Assembly: GCF_012273515.2 (NCBI RefSeq) | Contig: NZ_CP050975.2 | Coordinates: 496,001-560,000, forward strand | DNA length: 64,000 nucleotides | Source of the DNA: Streptomyces sp. RPA4-2 | Lineage (GTDB): Bacteria > Actinomycetota > Actinomycetes > Streptomycetales > Streptomycetaceae | Direction of reading: 5' to 3' | In this document: piece by piece, positions 1-8,935 of the stretch | Numbering within the stretch: the first letter of the stretch is position 1 | How the letters are laid out: every line of letters begins with the position of its first letter | Translations under genes and position numbers: made by a program | Notes under the pieces: model-generated | Database searches by the model: none | What the model was told of the DNA's origin: nothing | The model's input: the letters and a program-made list of their open reading frames with translations, nothing else

Positions 1-392
1 AGCAGCTCCGTCGTCGACCGCACATGAGAGGTGACCTGCGGATCGTCGGCGATCCGGCCCACGACGGCGCCGACGATCAGGCATGCTCGTCGACTGCCGT
101 CCCGCACGATGTCGTCGATCGCCCCGACCAGGACGTTGTGCAGCAGCTCACGGCCCGGGGCTCCCTGGCGAAGGATCTCGACCAGCGGCAGGGCGTAGCG
201 CTCCCGGTAGCGGTCCATCGCCGCGAGGTAGAGGCCCTCCTTGCTGCCGAAGGCCGCGTACAGCGAACCGCGGCCCACACCGGTGGCCTCGACCAGGTCC
301 TGGATCGATGTGCCGTCGTAGCCGTTGCACTGGAAGGCGCCCATGGCCGCCTCCACAGCCCTTTCTGTGTCGAACTCCCTCAGACGCGCCAT
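1..392 (-). CDS. TetR-family transcriptional regulator, C-terminus cut by window edge
   Basis: About 130 N-terminal residues are present, reading MARLREFDTERAVEAAMGAF and onward from the ATG at 392. A TetR helix-turn-helix follows, with the motif VEATGVGRGSLYAAFGSKEG at about residues 34-53. The ligand-binding domain begins after residue 60 and runs off the left edge. The gene is divergent from the SDR gene at 792, the usual arrangement of a TetR repressor and its target. The target is inferred from position. The ligand cannot be told from this fragment. Confidence 0.9.
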   Translation of the reverse strand, partial: MARLREFDTERAVEAAMGAFQCNGYDGTSIQDLVEATGVGRGSLYAAFGSKEGLYLAAMDRYRERYALPLVEILRQGAPGRELLHNVLVGAIDDIVRDGSRRACLIVGAVVGRIADDPQVTSHVRSTTEL

Positions 393-791
393 AACGGCGG
401 AGTATACACAGGTCAGAACGATCGGTACAGATTTTTTGGGCGGTGCAGGGGGATGTTGCCCGCCCCCGCGACGCGGCCGTCGTCACTCGGTCGAGGTGAC
501 GCACGACCGCCGCCACCGTCTTGAGCCGGGGCGCACGCCAACCCTGCCGACGTGGAGTCCGTCATCCTGCCGGGATCCACGACACGCGTCATCATCGCAA
601 CAGATTCTTTAATGACTGGTCGTTCCTGATACTGGTAGGGTCCGGAACGGCCAGGTCGGAGAGCCGACCGGCCCGTACGGATCGACCGTACGGATCACAC
701 GACGATCCGACCGATCCGACCGCCGGCCCACGCAATCACACATTCCCGGCAGGCCATGGCCTCGGCCTCGCCGGGCAAGGAACGGAGCGAC
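393..791. other. 399-bp divergent control region between TetR and SDR genes
   Basis: No convincing gene lies here. The right half holds the candidate promoter/operator at 611-641. It also holds repeated GATC-centred words between 676 and 720, where CGTACGGATC occurs twice and CGGATC pairs with GATCCG across 7 bases. These could be operator sites or a leader hairpin. Nothing recognisable was seen at 430-600. Confidence 0.5.
611..641 (+). promoter_or_regulatory. Candidate promoter with overlapping TetR-type palindrome
   Basis: AATGACTGGTCGTT (611-624) is an inverted repeat with one mismatched pair. Its left half supplies a -35-like ATGACT (612-617), followed after 18 bases by a -10-like TAGGGT (636-641). 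The site lies about 150 bases before the SDR start. A repressor bound here would block the promoter. The divergent TetR is the obvious candidate, but this is inferred. Confidence 0.4.
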
Positions 792-1556
792 ATGTCCAAC
801 CGTCTGGAATCCAAGGTCATCATCGTCACCGGAGGCACCTCCGGCATGGGTTCGGCCTTCGCGAGGCGGGCCGCGTCCGAGGGCGCGACCGTCCTCATCG
901 GGGCACGCGACAAGGAGCGCGGCGAGTCGACCGCGGCGGAGATCGCCAGGGACGGCGGGAAAGCCCTCTTCGTCCCGACGGACGTCACCGTCGAGGAGGA
1001 GATCGCCCACCTGGTCGACGTCGCGGTCACGGAGTTCGGTGGTCTGCACGGCGCCTTCAACAACGCGGGCGGCGGCAACATCCAGGGAACGATCCGGAGC
1101 ACGGAGGCGTCGTTCTGGGACCGCGTCATCGCCCTCAACCTGACCAGCGTCTTCTACAGCCTCAAGCATGAGATCCCGGCGATCATCGCCAGTGGCGGCG
1201 GCTCCGTCGTCAACAACGCCTCCGTGGTCGGCGTGGCGGGCGACCCGACGGCCGTCGCCTACTCGGCCGCCAAGCACGGCGTCGTGGGCCTCACGCGCTC
1301 GGCGGCGCTCGACGCGGCCAAGGAGAACGTGCGGGTCAACGCCCTGGTGACCGGCCTGGTGAACACCCCGCTCTGGCGCGGCTTCTCCGCGGACAACCCG
1401 GAAGCCGCGAGCACCCTGCTCGGCCGGCAGCCGACCGGACGGGCCGCCGACGAGGCGGAGATCGCCGCGTTCGCCGCGTTCCTGCTCAGTGACGAGAGTC
1501 CGTTCATCAACGGTGCGGCTCTGGCGATCGACGGCGCGCTGACCGCCGGCTACTGA
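792..1556 (+). CDS. SDR-family NAD(P)-dependent oxidoreductase
   Basis: A 254-residue classical short-chain dehydrogenase. The cofactor motif TGGTSGMG is at residues 13-20, the NNAG-type element at 90-93, Ser144 of the NNAS segment is the likely catalytic serine, and the YxxxK pair is Tyr157/Lys161. An in-frame start exists at 756, but ATG 792 is preceded by AAGGAACGGAG and matches the usual N-terminus (MSNRLESKVIIVTGG). The substrate is unknown. The gene probably answers to the divergent TetR at 1-392. Confidence 0.9.
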   Translation: MSNRLESKVIIVTGGTSGMGSAFARRAASEGATVLIGARDKERGESTAAEIARDGGKALFVPTDVTVEEEIAHLVDVAVTEFGGLHGAFNNAGGGNIQGTIRSTEASFWDRVIALNLTSVFYSLKHEIPAIIASGGGSVVNNASVVGVAGDPTAVAYSAAKHGVVGLTRSAALDAAKENVRVNALVTGLVNTPLWRGFSADNPEAASTLLGRQPTGRAADEAEIAAFAAFLLSDESPFINGAALAIDGALTAGY

Positions 1557-1558
1557 GC

Positions 1559-1735
1559 CTCGCCCGGCACATCCGTCGCTGTGCCGACGACGAGCTCGAC
1601 GCCCTCCGCGTACGCGCGGGGCAAGGCCGGATCTTGCGGCGGGTCGCCCGGGAGTTCCCGGCCGGCCGGGCAGCCGACGCACATCGGCGTCTCGAAGCAG
1701 GCGGCGTACGCGGAGGAGTCGTCCTCAACCTCCGA
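1559..1735 (+). pseudogene. C-terminal relic of a quinone-oxidoreductase-like (MDR) gene
   Basis: Read in the frame of 1559, this stretch gives a typical tail of the NADPH:quinone oxidoreductase family. It includes RVAREFPAGRAADAHRRLEA followed by GGVRGGVVLNL, the final helix and strand of such enzymes. No upstream portion of that gene is present, because the frame runs directly into the 3' end of the SDR gene. The sequence therefore looks like the stump of a deleted gene. Recognition rests on family pattern only. Confidence 0.6.
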
Positions 1736-1797
1736 GTTCCCACGCGGAAAAGAGGCCACGGGCGGCTGAACGGCCAGGCCCCGCCCTGCCCCCGGCG

Positions 1798-2166
1798 CTA
1801 CTTCCCGCGGAGGTCTTCAAAAACGTGCGGCACCCACTCATCGAGTCGGGTGCCGAACGCCGCTGCTGAATCGATGCCGAACGCCGAGAGTGGTCGTACG
1901 TGGTCAAGGCCGTCGAAGTGATCCACATCAGCCCAACCGCCCCTGAACAACACCACGGACAACTCGGCGTCCGCCGGGCCAAGGACACGTACGCCGACCG
2001 AGTCGGGATCACGCACAAGACTTCTGTCGGTCTCAAGCCCCTGAGGCCACGGCGCGGCTTCGTCTCGCCACGTCAGCTGCCCGGCCGTAAGGCCGGCTGC
2101 CAGCCATCGACCAGCCCGCTCGGCGATTACCGCGGCTGCCTGATCGAGATCGATGACGCGTTCCAT
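1798..2166 (-). CDS. Conserved hypothetical protein
   Basis: A 122-residue acidic protein, MERVIDLDQAAAVIAERAGR onward. A helical first third is followed by probable beta strands (VGVRVLGPADAELSVVLFRG) and it ends HVFEDLRGK. The frame is open to 2259, but the extension is proline/arginine-rich and unlike the body, so ATG 2166 is preferred. No signal peptide or membrane segment is seen. I do not recognise the family. Codon use is typical of the neighbourhood, which supports a real gene. Confidence 0.55.
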   Translation of the reverse strand: MERVIDLDQAAAVIAERAGRWLAAGLTAGQLTWRDEAAPWPQGLETDRSLVRDPDSVGVRVLGPADAELSVVLFRGGWADVDHFDGLDHVRPLSAFGIDSAAAFGTRLDEWVPHVFEDLRGK

Positions 2167-2386
2167 GGACGGATCATGCCCCACTGTGAAGCCCCGCTCC
2201 ACGGGCTTTCCCACGCCCTGCGGCCTTCCACGCCCAGGGCGCGACGGCGGCTTCAACACGTCTCCGCCCGATCCCTATCCTCCTGGACGATCGATAAAGT
2301 TTCTCGGACTTCTGATGATGGTGCGTCCAGTTGGCTCGAATTAGGCTCGGGAAATGTCCCTCCACGCATTCCGAAAAGGCACCCCT

Positions 2387-3349
2387 GTGAACACTGAACA
2401 ACGTCTGCTCACCCCTTTCACGGCGCGGTCCACGGCCGCCGAGGTGATCGCGGGCATCGATCTCACCGGTCGGCGTGCGATCGTCACCGGCGGCGCGTCC
2501 GGCATCGGCACGGAGACCGTCAGGGCTCTCGCCGCGGCGGGAGCCGACGTCACGATCGCGACCCGTCGCCCGGAGGTTGCGGAACAGCTTGTCCGCCGAC
2601 CTGTCGCTGTCCCAGGGGCCGGTTCCGTGCGGATTGCGCCACTCGATCTGTCCGACCTGGCCTCGGTCAGGGCCTTCGCGGAGAGCTGGAGGGGGCCGCT
2701 CGATGTGCTCGTGGCGAATGCCGGAATCATGGCCGTTCCCCGAAGAGAGGTCACTCCCCAGGGATGGGAACTCCAGCTCGCCACGAACTTCCTGGGCCAC
2801 TTCGCTCTCGTCACGGCCCTGCATGACGCTTTGACGGCGAGCGGCTCCGCTCGCGTCGTGGTCGTCAGCTCCGGCGCGCACCGTGACGCTCCCTTCGACT
2901 TCGGCGACCCTCACTTCGAGCGGCGTCCGTACGACCCGTGGACGGCCTACGGTCAGTCGAAATCCGCAGAGGTTCTCTTCGCCGTGGGCGCGCGGAGATG
3001 GACCGGAGACGGCATCACGGTCAACGCGCTCAATCCCGGATACATCCTCACCAACCTGCAGCGGCACCTCGACGACGACACCATGCGTGCGTTCGGGGTC
3101 ATGGACGCCGAAGGCAACCTCACTCCGCTGCCCTACTACAAGACTCCGGCCCAGGGCGCGGCGACCTCCGTGCTGCTCGCGGCGTCGCCACTGCTCGACG
3201 GGGTGACCGGCCGCTACTTCGAAGACAACCAGGAAGCGTCACTCGCAGCGGACGGCAGTGCCACTCCGGGCGGCGTGGCCGCCCACGCCCTCGACCCCGG
3301 GGCGGCTGATCGTCTGTGGCAGTACGCTTCCGCCGCGCTTCAGCTCTGA
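2387..3349 (+). CDS. SDR-family oxidoreductase (retinol-dehydrogenase-like)
   Basis: A 320-residue SDR with cofactor motif TGGASGIG at residues 34-41, NAG at the NNAG position (LVANAGIM) and the catalytic AYGQSK. The GTG at 2387 has AAAAGG seven bases upstream and gives the family's usual N-terminus (VNTEQRLLTPF). An ATG at 2354 in the same frame has no clear ribosome site. The extra C-terminal region resembles the light-dependent-protochlorophyllide-reductase/retinol-dehydrogenase-like group of long SDRs. The substrate is unknown. Confidence 0.88.
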   Translation: MNTEQRLLTPFTARSTAAEVIAGIDLTGRRAIVTGGASGIGTETVRALAAAGADVTIATRRPEVAEQLVRRPVAVPGAGSVRIAPLDLSDLASVRAFAESWRGPLDVLVANAGIMAVPRREVTPQGWELQLATNFLGHFALVTALHDALTASGSARVVVVSSGAHRDAPFDFGDPHFERRPYDPWTAYGQSKSAEVLFAVGARRWTGDGITVNALNPGYILTNLQRHLDDDTMRAFGVMDAEGNLTPLPYYKTPAQGAATSVLLAASPLLDGVTGRYFEDNQEASLAADGSATPGGVAAHALDPGAADRLWQYASAALQL

Positions 3350-3457
3350 TGTGCGCGGACTGCGGGGGCCGGGCGCGCCTGACGGCTCCCAACAAAAGGA
3401 GGCTTCTGGACCTCTGGCAATGCCCGGCGTCCAGGTCGTGAGCGTCTGGACAGTCGC

Positions 3458-3523
3458 AGGGTTCTGTACGGGCTCCTGGTCGTGCTGTACACCGCGATCC
3501 GCTGGGAGTTCGCGCCCCAGGGG
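3458..3523 (+). pseudogene. Short relic of an IS5-type transposase
   Basis: The frame starting at 3458 reads RVLYGLLVVLYTAIRWEFAP. This matches the helix-turn segment near the N-terminus of IS5-family transposases (pattern: G-L-L-F-V-L-x-T-G-I-x-W-E-x-L-P-Q). Nothing before or after continues the protein, and no terminal repeats were found, so only about 22 codons remain. It sits in the gap between the SDR and phosphotransferase genes. The call rests on motif resemblance alone. Confidence 0.5.
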
Positions 3524-3576
3524 ATGGCCCGCTCCATGCGTCAGAACGCATCCGTGGCGGTCGGGCCCGCGCAGCC

Positions 3577-4320
3577 TCACATACGGGATCTCAGCACGTC
3601 GACCTCACAGCCCGGCGCGGACGGGTCGAAGCCGTGCTCGACCAGCCAGCGAACCACCAGCAGGCTTCGCAACGACCACCACGCGTGGATCACGTCGAGG
3701 TCGACCTCGGTGCCATAGCCGGCGATGACGTCGTCGAGGTGCTCCTCGTGTCCGAGCGTGAAGGTGGCGAGGTCGTACAGGGCATCACCAGGGCCCGCCT
3801 CGGACCAGTCGATGATGCCGGTGACCTCGTCGCCGTCCACGAAGACGTGCGCGATCTGCAGGTCGCCGTGCGTGAACGCCGGAGTCCACGGCCGGAGCGC
3901 GGCCTCGGCGACCTGGCGGTTGCGGGTGACCAGGTCGGCGGGCAGGACGCCGTTCGTCACGAGCAACTCGCACTCGTCGTCGAGTTCCGCCGCCAACTCG
4001 TCGAGGCTCTTTCCTCGGCCGGGCCAGGGCGGCAACGGCGCGTCGTGCAGTTCCCGGATGGCGGCGCCCGCCGCGGCCCACGCCGCCGGCGACCCGGTCG
4101 ACGGCCCGCCGAGGCGCCCGAGCGTCGTCCCCGGGAGCGCAGCCGTCGCGAGCACGGGCGGCTTGCGCCACAGGACCTCCGGGGTCGGCACCGGCGCCAG
4201 GGCCATCGCCTCGACCTCGACGTCGACGCGCGCCTGATCGCCGTCCACCTTCAGGAACACGTCGCCGACGCGCAGAGTCGCGCGCTCGGAATGGGCGACG
4301 ACGACTTCGACCTCATCCAT
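3577..4320 (-). CDS. Aminoglycoside-phosphotransferase-family kinase-like protein
   Basis: A 247-residue protein of the APH/choline-kinase fold. The Brenner motif HGDLQIAHVF starts at His151, placing catalytic Asp153, and the metal-binding segment IIDWSEAGPGDA carries Asp171. The ATP-binding lobe is at residues 1-95. ATG 4320 (MDEVEVVVAHSERATLRVG) is chosen over an arginine-rich upstream extension. The family phosphorylates small molecules such as aminoglycosides, homoserine or sugars. The substrate is not predictable here. The gene stands alone. Confidence 0.8.
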   Translation of the reverse strand: MDEVEVVVAHSERATLRVGDVFLKVDGDQARVDVEVEAMALAPVPTPEVLWRKPPVLATAALPGTTLGRLGGPSTGSPAAWAAAGAAIRELHDAPLPPWPGRGKSLDELAAELDDECELLVTNGVLPADLVTRNRQVAEAALRPWTPAFTHGDLQIAHVFVDGDEVTGIIDWSEAGPGDALYDLATFTLGHEEHLDDVIAGYGTEVDLDVIHAWWSLRSLLVVRWLVEHGFDPSAPGCEVDVLRSRM

Positions 4321-4527
4321 GGGCGACCAGTATCCCGGGGATGACCGCCGACGTCGCCGGGTTTTCGCGTGCGATGACGCGGCTGACCGCGTCCCGCCAC
4401 CCGGCGGCCTCGTGCACAACACCGACCTCTGAACTCCGACCAGGTCAAGTCCACCACTTTTGTCGGGAGTCCCCAGGGCTGTCCCGGCTGCTCTGCGATG
4501 TCCGGGGAAAGCACGTCCGCAGGCATG

Positions 4528-4571
4528 GCGGCCGCGGCGTGACGCGCGTTGCGTCGGTCCGCCGCGGCCGC
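4528..4571 (-). terminator. Hairpin terminator after the GH31 gene
   Basis: GCGGCCGCGGCG (4528-4539) is perfectly repeated inverted at 4560-4571 around a 20-base loop. It begins about 30 bases downstream of the GH31 stop codon. There is no U tract, as is common in high-GC actinobacteria. Confidence 0.5.
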
Positions 4572-4602
4572 GGTGGTGTTGCTCGGAGGTGGTTCCCGGC
4601 TC

Positions 4603-7600
4603 CTACTGGTAGGTCACGGTGATCGGGGCGTGGACGGTGTGCCGCGGAACGGTGACGGTCAGGATCCTGGTGGCTGCGTCCCAGTGGTACGCGTCCGGGG
4701 ACAGGTGTACGCCCGCGGCGGTGACGCGGGTGGGCTTGCTCGCCCCCATGATCGAAAGGGTCCACCGACGGTGTGTGACCTGACCGCGGAAGGAGCCCTT
4801 CGCGGGGCCGATCGACACCGTGTGGCGGCCGCCTGATTCCTTGTACCGGATCTCTGTCGTGGCGCTCCGGCCCCCGCCTGTGGCGGTCGCATCGTCCTCG
4901 TAGAGGCGGGAGGACCCGGAGCCGCCCGCGCCGATGGTGAGCGTGACGTCAGTCAGCGCGTTCTGGTCGTTGTGGGCGACGTCGTGCGTCCGGGTGGGCA
5001 TGATGCCACCGGCCTTGATGAACACCGGCATGGTGCCCAGGTCGGTGGTGACTTCCTGGGTGGTCCCACCGGTGTACGTCTTGCCGGTGAAGTAGTCGGT
5101 CCACCGGCCGGGCGGGAACCAGACCGAGGTCGTGGTCGAGGTCCCCGGGGTGGTGGCGGGGGCGACGAGTACGTCGGAGCCGTAGAAATACTCGCTGTCG
5201 GCCCTCGCGTACGCCTGCTCCTCGTCCGGATACTCCAGGTAGGTGGGCCTGACGATCGGTATGCCGGTCCGGTTCGCCTCCTCGGCGAGCGTGTACGTGT
5301 ACGGCACGAGGTTCTCGCGCAGGTTGAGGAATTCCTCCGCCGACTCCTTGGCCTTCGTGCCGTACTGCCAGGGCAGCCGGTCGCTGTGGTTGCTGTGCAG
5401 GCGGTCGACGGGCTGGAAGGTACCGAACTGCACCCAGCGTGCGTACAGGTCGTCGGGCAGCTTGTACGTGGTGCGGGTCTGCCCGCCGACGGTGTACGGC
5501 TCGGATCCCGTCAGTCCGGTGGTGTCGTTGTGGCCGCCGATGTCATGAGTGATGGCGGCCATCCCCGTTGCGGCCGACTCGCCCGGGGTGTAGCCCACTT
5601 CGAGCTTCAGCGTTCCCCAGGTGGAGGAGGTGTCGCCGGTGAAGTGCACCGTGGTGCGCTTGTCCGCCCAGGGACCGGTGGGCAGCGCCTGCTGACCGCT
5701 GTATCCGCCGGCCTGAAGGGATCCGTAGGCGCGCGAGAGGACGAACCCGCGGCCCAGGGTCTTGGCCGTGGCGGTGGCGTACTGCTGGTTGATCCACGCG
5801 TCCGGGGTCACCCCGGGCAGCGAGGACTGCGTCGCGTCACAGCACCAGTCGAGCCACCAGAAGTCGTTGCCCTGCTGGTCCATGGTCCGGTGCAGGTCCA
5901 TGTACGCCTTGAGCTGGTCGGGATCCGCGAAGTCGAATATGTAGCAGTCGTGGGTGACGTCGGCGTCCGCGGCACAACCGCCCTTCTGCAGCTTGCCCTT
6001 GGCCGTCGCCATGGCCTGGCCGAACTGAGGATCCGAGGCGAGGATGCTCGGATGGACGTTGAGCGTGTTGTGCAGGCCTTGTGAGGCGGACCAGTCGAAG
6101 AAGCCTTTCGGGTCGGGGAACTTGGCGGTGTCGATTTCCCAACCGCTCCAGGAGTTCACGGCTTTGAAGTCGGTGTCCGTGACCAGAACGTCGAGCGGGA
6201 CGCCCTCGGACCGGAACTTCGGCAGGATCGTGTTCTCGTAGTCCGCCGCGGTGCGGTCGATGTACTCCGAGTACCAGACGCCGTACGCCCAGGGAGGCAG
6301 CAGCGCGGGCGGCCCGGTGAGGGTGGCCAGGTCGGTGAGCCCCCGCTTGTAGTCGTGGCCGTACCCGAAGACGTAGCCGTCCTGGTAGGGCTCACCACCG
6401 TGACCCGGACGCTGGGTGACCTTCCGCGAGGCGGTGTCGTACAGCGCCGACGGAGTGTCGTCCAGGAGGTACCAACCGTCCTGGCTGAGCAGCCCGGGTG
6501 TGGTCACGGGGGCGGCCCCGTTGCCGGTGACGCCGTCCAGGCCGCGGCGGTATCCGCCGAGCGCCAGGTGCGGCGGCGGCGCGGCGGATGTGGGCGCGGC
6601 CACCGAGACGGTGTCCGCGTTCACGTGGCAGCTCGCCGCGTCGGGGCAGCTCAGGACGATGTCGTTGGCCCCCGCCTTCAACGTGACAGGCGCGGAGGCG
6701 GTCGCCCACGTGTCCCAGTTCTCCGTCGCCGGGAAGGACAGGGTGCCCGTGGCCCCGCCTGCGGACACGGAGCCGGTCCGCGTCTCGTGACGGCCGTCGG
6801 CGCCCACTCCGTTGGCGTAGCGGACCCGCAGGGTGTAGGTGCCGTCCGCGGGAACGTCCACCAGGTGGGTCGTGAGGCTCGCGCCTTGGGTGAGCTCGGC
6901 GACGAAACCGTTGCCGGCGTATCCCTGGTGGTCGGTGGCGCCGACCGCGGTGCCGCCGATGCGGCCGGCCTCCGCCTCGCAGCTCACGCCGAATCGGCAG
7001 TCCACGATCGCGGTGCTGGATGCGGGCGGGTACGCGTCGCCCGGCTGGACCAGGGCGACACTGTCGATGTTGACATTGCCCGAGTCCGACGCGGTGCGGG
7101 TCAGCGTCAACGTGTGGTGTCCCGCGTCGAGTTGGACGCCTGCGGGGACGAGGTCCCAGGTGTCCCAGTTCGCCGTCGCCGGCAGGCTCACCTGTTGCGG
7201 GGCTCCGCCGTCCACGGAGAGGGTCAGGGTACGGGTCTGGGCCTGGCCGTCACCGCCGCGGGAGTTGGCGTACCGCAGGTCGAACTCGTAGGCGTCCGCA
7301 CTCTTGACATCGATGTCAGCGGACAGTGAGCTGCCGGTGCCTTCGAATCCGGCGGTGAAGCCGCTCCCGGTATAGCCCTTGTGGTCGGACGCGACGGAGA
7401 CGCCGTTGGTCCGCAGGTTCTCGGCCTCGCACAGGGCCCCGAGTGCGCAGGTCAAGTGGCGCCACGGGGTGGCGGTCACCGGCGTGCCGCCGGCCGTCAG
7501 TCGCACCGAGAGATTCCCCGTGTCGAACTGCCCCGAGCCGATTTTGTACCGCAGGACCACGGCACTCGTCCTGACGGTGAGCCAGCCGCCGGAGGTCTTG

Positions 7601-7890
7601 GCGGTGTACGCGGCCGGGGTGAACCCGTCGCGCCCGATCGCGTTGAACGTCGGGTCGTCGGTGAACTTCCCGTCACCGGCGTACTCGGTACGTATGAGGG
7701 TCGGTGAGAGGATCTGGAAGCGGGCGTCTCCTGCCGAAACGGTCGGTATCCGGGGGTGATCGTGCGATCCGCCCGCGGATGCAGGACCGGTACCGGTCAC
7801 TGTCATGGCGGCGGTGGTGCACAGGACTACGGCGAGACCGGTCCACCCTCGCAGGGATCTCAGCCATCGCCTCGCTGACCGGGGTCTCAT
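4603..7890 (-). CDS. Secreted GH31 glycosidase with two CBM35/CBM6-like modules
   Basis: A 1095-residue glycoside hydrolase of family 31 (alpha-glucosidase/alpha-xylosidase group). A signal peptide covers about residues 1-40 (twin-arginine-poor, ending ASAGG). A mutarotase-like N-domain is split by two tandem beta-sandwich carbohydrate-binding modules, at about 150-290 and 297-430. Each starts with a CEAE segment and contains an ANWDTW or ENWDTW motif. The catalytic barrel carries the nucleophile Asp681 in FWWLDW and the probable acid/base Asp753 in FTGDTSSTWG. ATG 7890 follows GAAGGGAGC. The protein is exported to attack an alpha-linked polysaccharide; exact specificity is unknown. Inserting two CBMs inside the N-domain is a notable architecture. 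Confidence 0.93.
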   Translation of the reverse strand: MRPRSARRWLRSLRGWTGLAVVLCTTAAMTVTGTGPASAGGSHDHPRIPTVSAGDARFQILSPTLIRTEYAGDGKFTDDPTFNAIGRDGFTPAAYTAKTSGGWLTVRTSAVVLRYKIGSGQFDTGNLSVRLTAGGTPVTATPWRHLTCALGALCEAENLRTNGVSVASDHKGYTGSGFTAGFEGTGSSLSADIDVKSADAYEFDLRYANSRGGDGQAQTRTLTLSVDGGAPQQVSLPATANWDTWDLVPAGVQLDAGHHTLTLTRTASDSGNVNIDSVALVQPGDAYPPASSTAIVDCRFGVSCEAEAGRIGGTAVGATDHQGYAGNGFVAELTQGASLTTHLVDVPADGTYTLRVRYANGVGADGRHETRTGSVSAGGATGTLSFPATENWDTWATASAPVTLKAGANDIVLSCPDAASCHVNADTVSVAAPTSAAPPPHLALGGYRRGLDGVTGNGAAPVTTPGLLSQDGWYLLDDTPSALYDTASRKVTQRPGHGGEPYQDGYVFGYGHDYKRGLTDLATLTGPPALLPPWAYGVWYSEYIDRTAADYENTILPKFRSEGVPLDVLVTDTDFKAVNSWSGWEIDTAKFPDPKGFFDWSASQGLHNTLNVHPSILASDPQFGQAMATAKGKLQKGGCAADADVTHDCYIFDFADPDQLKAYMDLHRTMDQQGNDFWWLDWCCDATQSSLPGVTPDAWINQQYATATAKTLGRGFVLSRAYGSLQAGGYSGQQALPTGPWADKRTTVHFTGDTSSTWGTLKLEVGYTPGESAATGMAAITHDIGGHNDTTGLTGSEPYTVGGQTRTTYKLPDDLYARWVQFGTFQPVDRLHSNHSDRLPWQYGTKAKESAEEFLNLRENLVPYTYTLAEEANRTGIPIVRPTYLEYPDEEQAYARADSEYFYGSDVLVAPATTPGTSTTTSVWFPPGRWTDYFTGKTYTGGTTQEVTTDLGTMPVFIKAGGIMPTRTHDVAHNDQNALTDVTLTIGAGGSGSSRLYEDDATATGGGRSATTEIRYKESGGRHTVSIGPAKGSFRGQVTHRRWTLSIMGASKPTRVTAAGVHLSPDAYHWDAATRILTVTVPRHTVHAPITVTYQ

Positions 7891-8211
7891 ATGCGGCTCC
7901 CTTCACACGTCTACCGATTGGCACGTCCACCCCACGCCGGTCGCTCTCGGAGTCGTCGGAAATCTCCCAAGTCGCCCTGAGCGCACGGCCGTCGTGCGGT
8001 GTCCCTAAGGATGATTTACATCGTTGAAGAGAACATGCACGATGAGGCCGCGGTCGCGCCAGATGGCCTGGCGCGGGTCGAGCGGCCCGCCAACACCGTT
8101 CGCCGTACGGACCGCTGACGGGCTGACGGACACCCGCGAGAGTGCCGGGATGGCGAGCGTGCCGCCGAAAAATCACGTGCCGTGCTTTCCGTGGAGGTGC
8201 AGACTCGCAGC
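7891..8211. other. Divergent intergenic region before GH31 and the TOPRIM gene
   Basis: No gene is supported in these 321 bases. The GH31 promoter should lie here. The one clear signal is the CG-centred element at 8015-8030. The part next to the TOPRIM gene (8100-8211) shows nothing distinctive except GGAGG at 8193-8197. Confidence 0.5.
8015..8030 (-). promoter_or_regulatory. Candidate LacI-family operator upstream of GH31
   Basis: TTTACATCGTTGAAGA is an imperfect 16-base palindrome (10 of 16 positions symmetrical) with the central CG typical of LacI/GalR operators. It lies about 125 bases upstream of the GH31 start. Secreted glycosidases in Streptomyces are often controlled by LacI-type repressors. 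No LacI gene is in the window, so this rests on the motif alone. Confidence 0.35.
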
Positions 8212-8829
8212 ATGGCGGAGATGCGGGCGTTCCGTGACGCGGTCGGTGTCTGGGCGGCCGGCGGTCCCGGCGAGCCGGCGGCCGATCTGGCCGTACGACT
8301 GGGGGTACGGACGGCCGTACTGCTGGAAGGCCTGAGTGACCTCGCGGCCGTAGAGGCGCTGGCCGCCCGGCGTGGCCGGGACCTGGACGCCGAGGGGGTG
8401 TGCGTCGTACCGATGGGCGGGGCGATGAGCGTCGGCCGCTACGCCGGGCTCCTCGGACCGCCCGGCCTCGGCCTGCGCCTGGCGGGACTGTGCGACGAGG
8501 GCGAGCTGGGCTTCTACGAACGCGGCCTGGAGCGGGCGCGGGTACCATATTGGGGCTTCTACGTGTGCGTGACGGATCTGGAGGACGAACTGATCCGCGC
8601 GCTGGGCCCGGCAAGGGTCGAGGAGATCATCCGGGCCGAGGGCGACTTCCGTGCCTGGCGGACCTTCCTGTGCCAGCCCGCACAGCACAGCCGGCCCCGG
8701 CGGCAGCAGTTGCGGCGCTTTCTCGGCACGAAGAGAGGCCGCAAGATCCGTTACGGCCGCCTCCTCGTCGAGGCCCTCGACCCCGAACAGGTACCGACCC
8801 CGCTCGACGACCTCCTCACGAGCCTGTGA
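8212..8829 (+). CDS. TOPRIM-domain protein (OLD-nuclease-like)
   Basis: About 205 residues. A TOPRIM-type fold is suggested by TAVLLEGLSDLAAVEALA, with the conserved Glu39 after a hydrophobic strand, then VCVVPMGGAMSVGRYAG and AGLCDEGE carrying an acidic metal-binding segment near Asp95. The C-terminal third is basic (LGTKRGRKIRYGRLL). Such stand-alone domains resemble the nuclease part of OLD/RecR-type proteins and may bind or cut nucleic acid. ATG 8212 fits the family N-terminus; GGAGG lies 14 bases upstream, so starts at 8182 or 8191 are possible. It is apparently monocistronic. Confidence 0.65.
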   Translation: MAEMRAFRDAVGVWAAGGPGEPAADLAVRLGVRTAVLLEGLSDLAAVEALAARRGRDLDAEGVCVVPMGGAMSVGRYAGLLGPPGLGLRLAGLCDEGELGFYERGLERARVPYWGFYVCVTDLEDELIRALGPARVEEIIRAEGDFRAWRTFLCQPAQHSRPRRQQLRRFLGTKRGRKIRYGRLLVEALDPEQVPTPLDDLLTSL

Positions 8830-8935
8830 GTCGGTGGATGAGGAAGGCTGTGGCGACGACGGTGAGTGGGCGCGGGTCGTCGGTGAGCTGAGCGGGTCAC
8901 GCCGTCCGGTCGGCTCCGGCCCGCACGCCGACACC

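Noticed and set aside
4528..4571. Mobile-element inverted repeat
   Set aside because: Arms are only 12 bp with a 20-base loop and lie right behind a stop codon; a terminator explains them.
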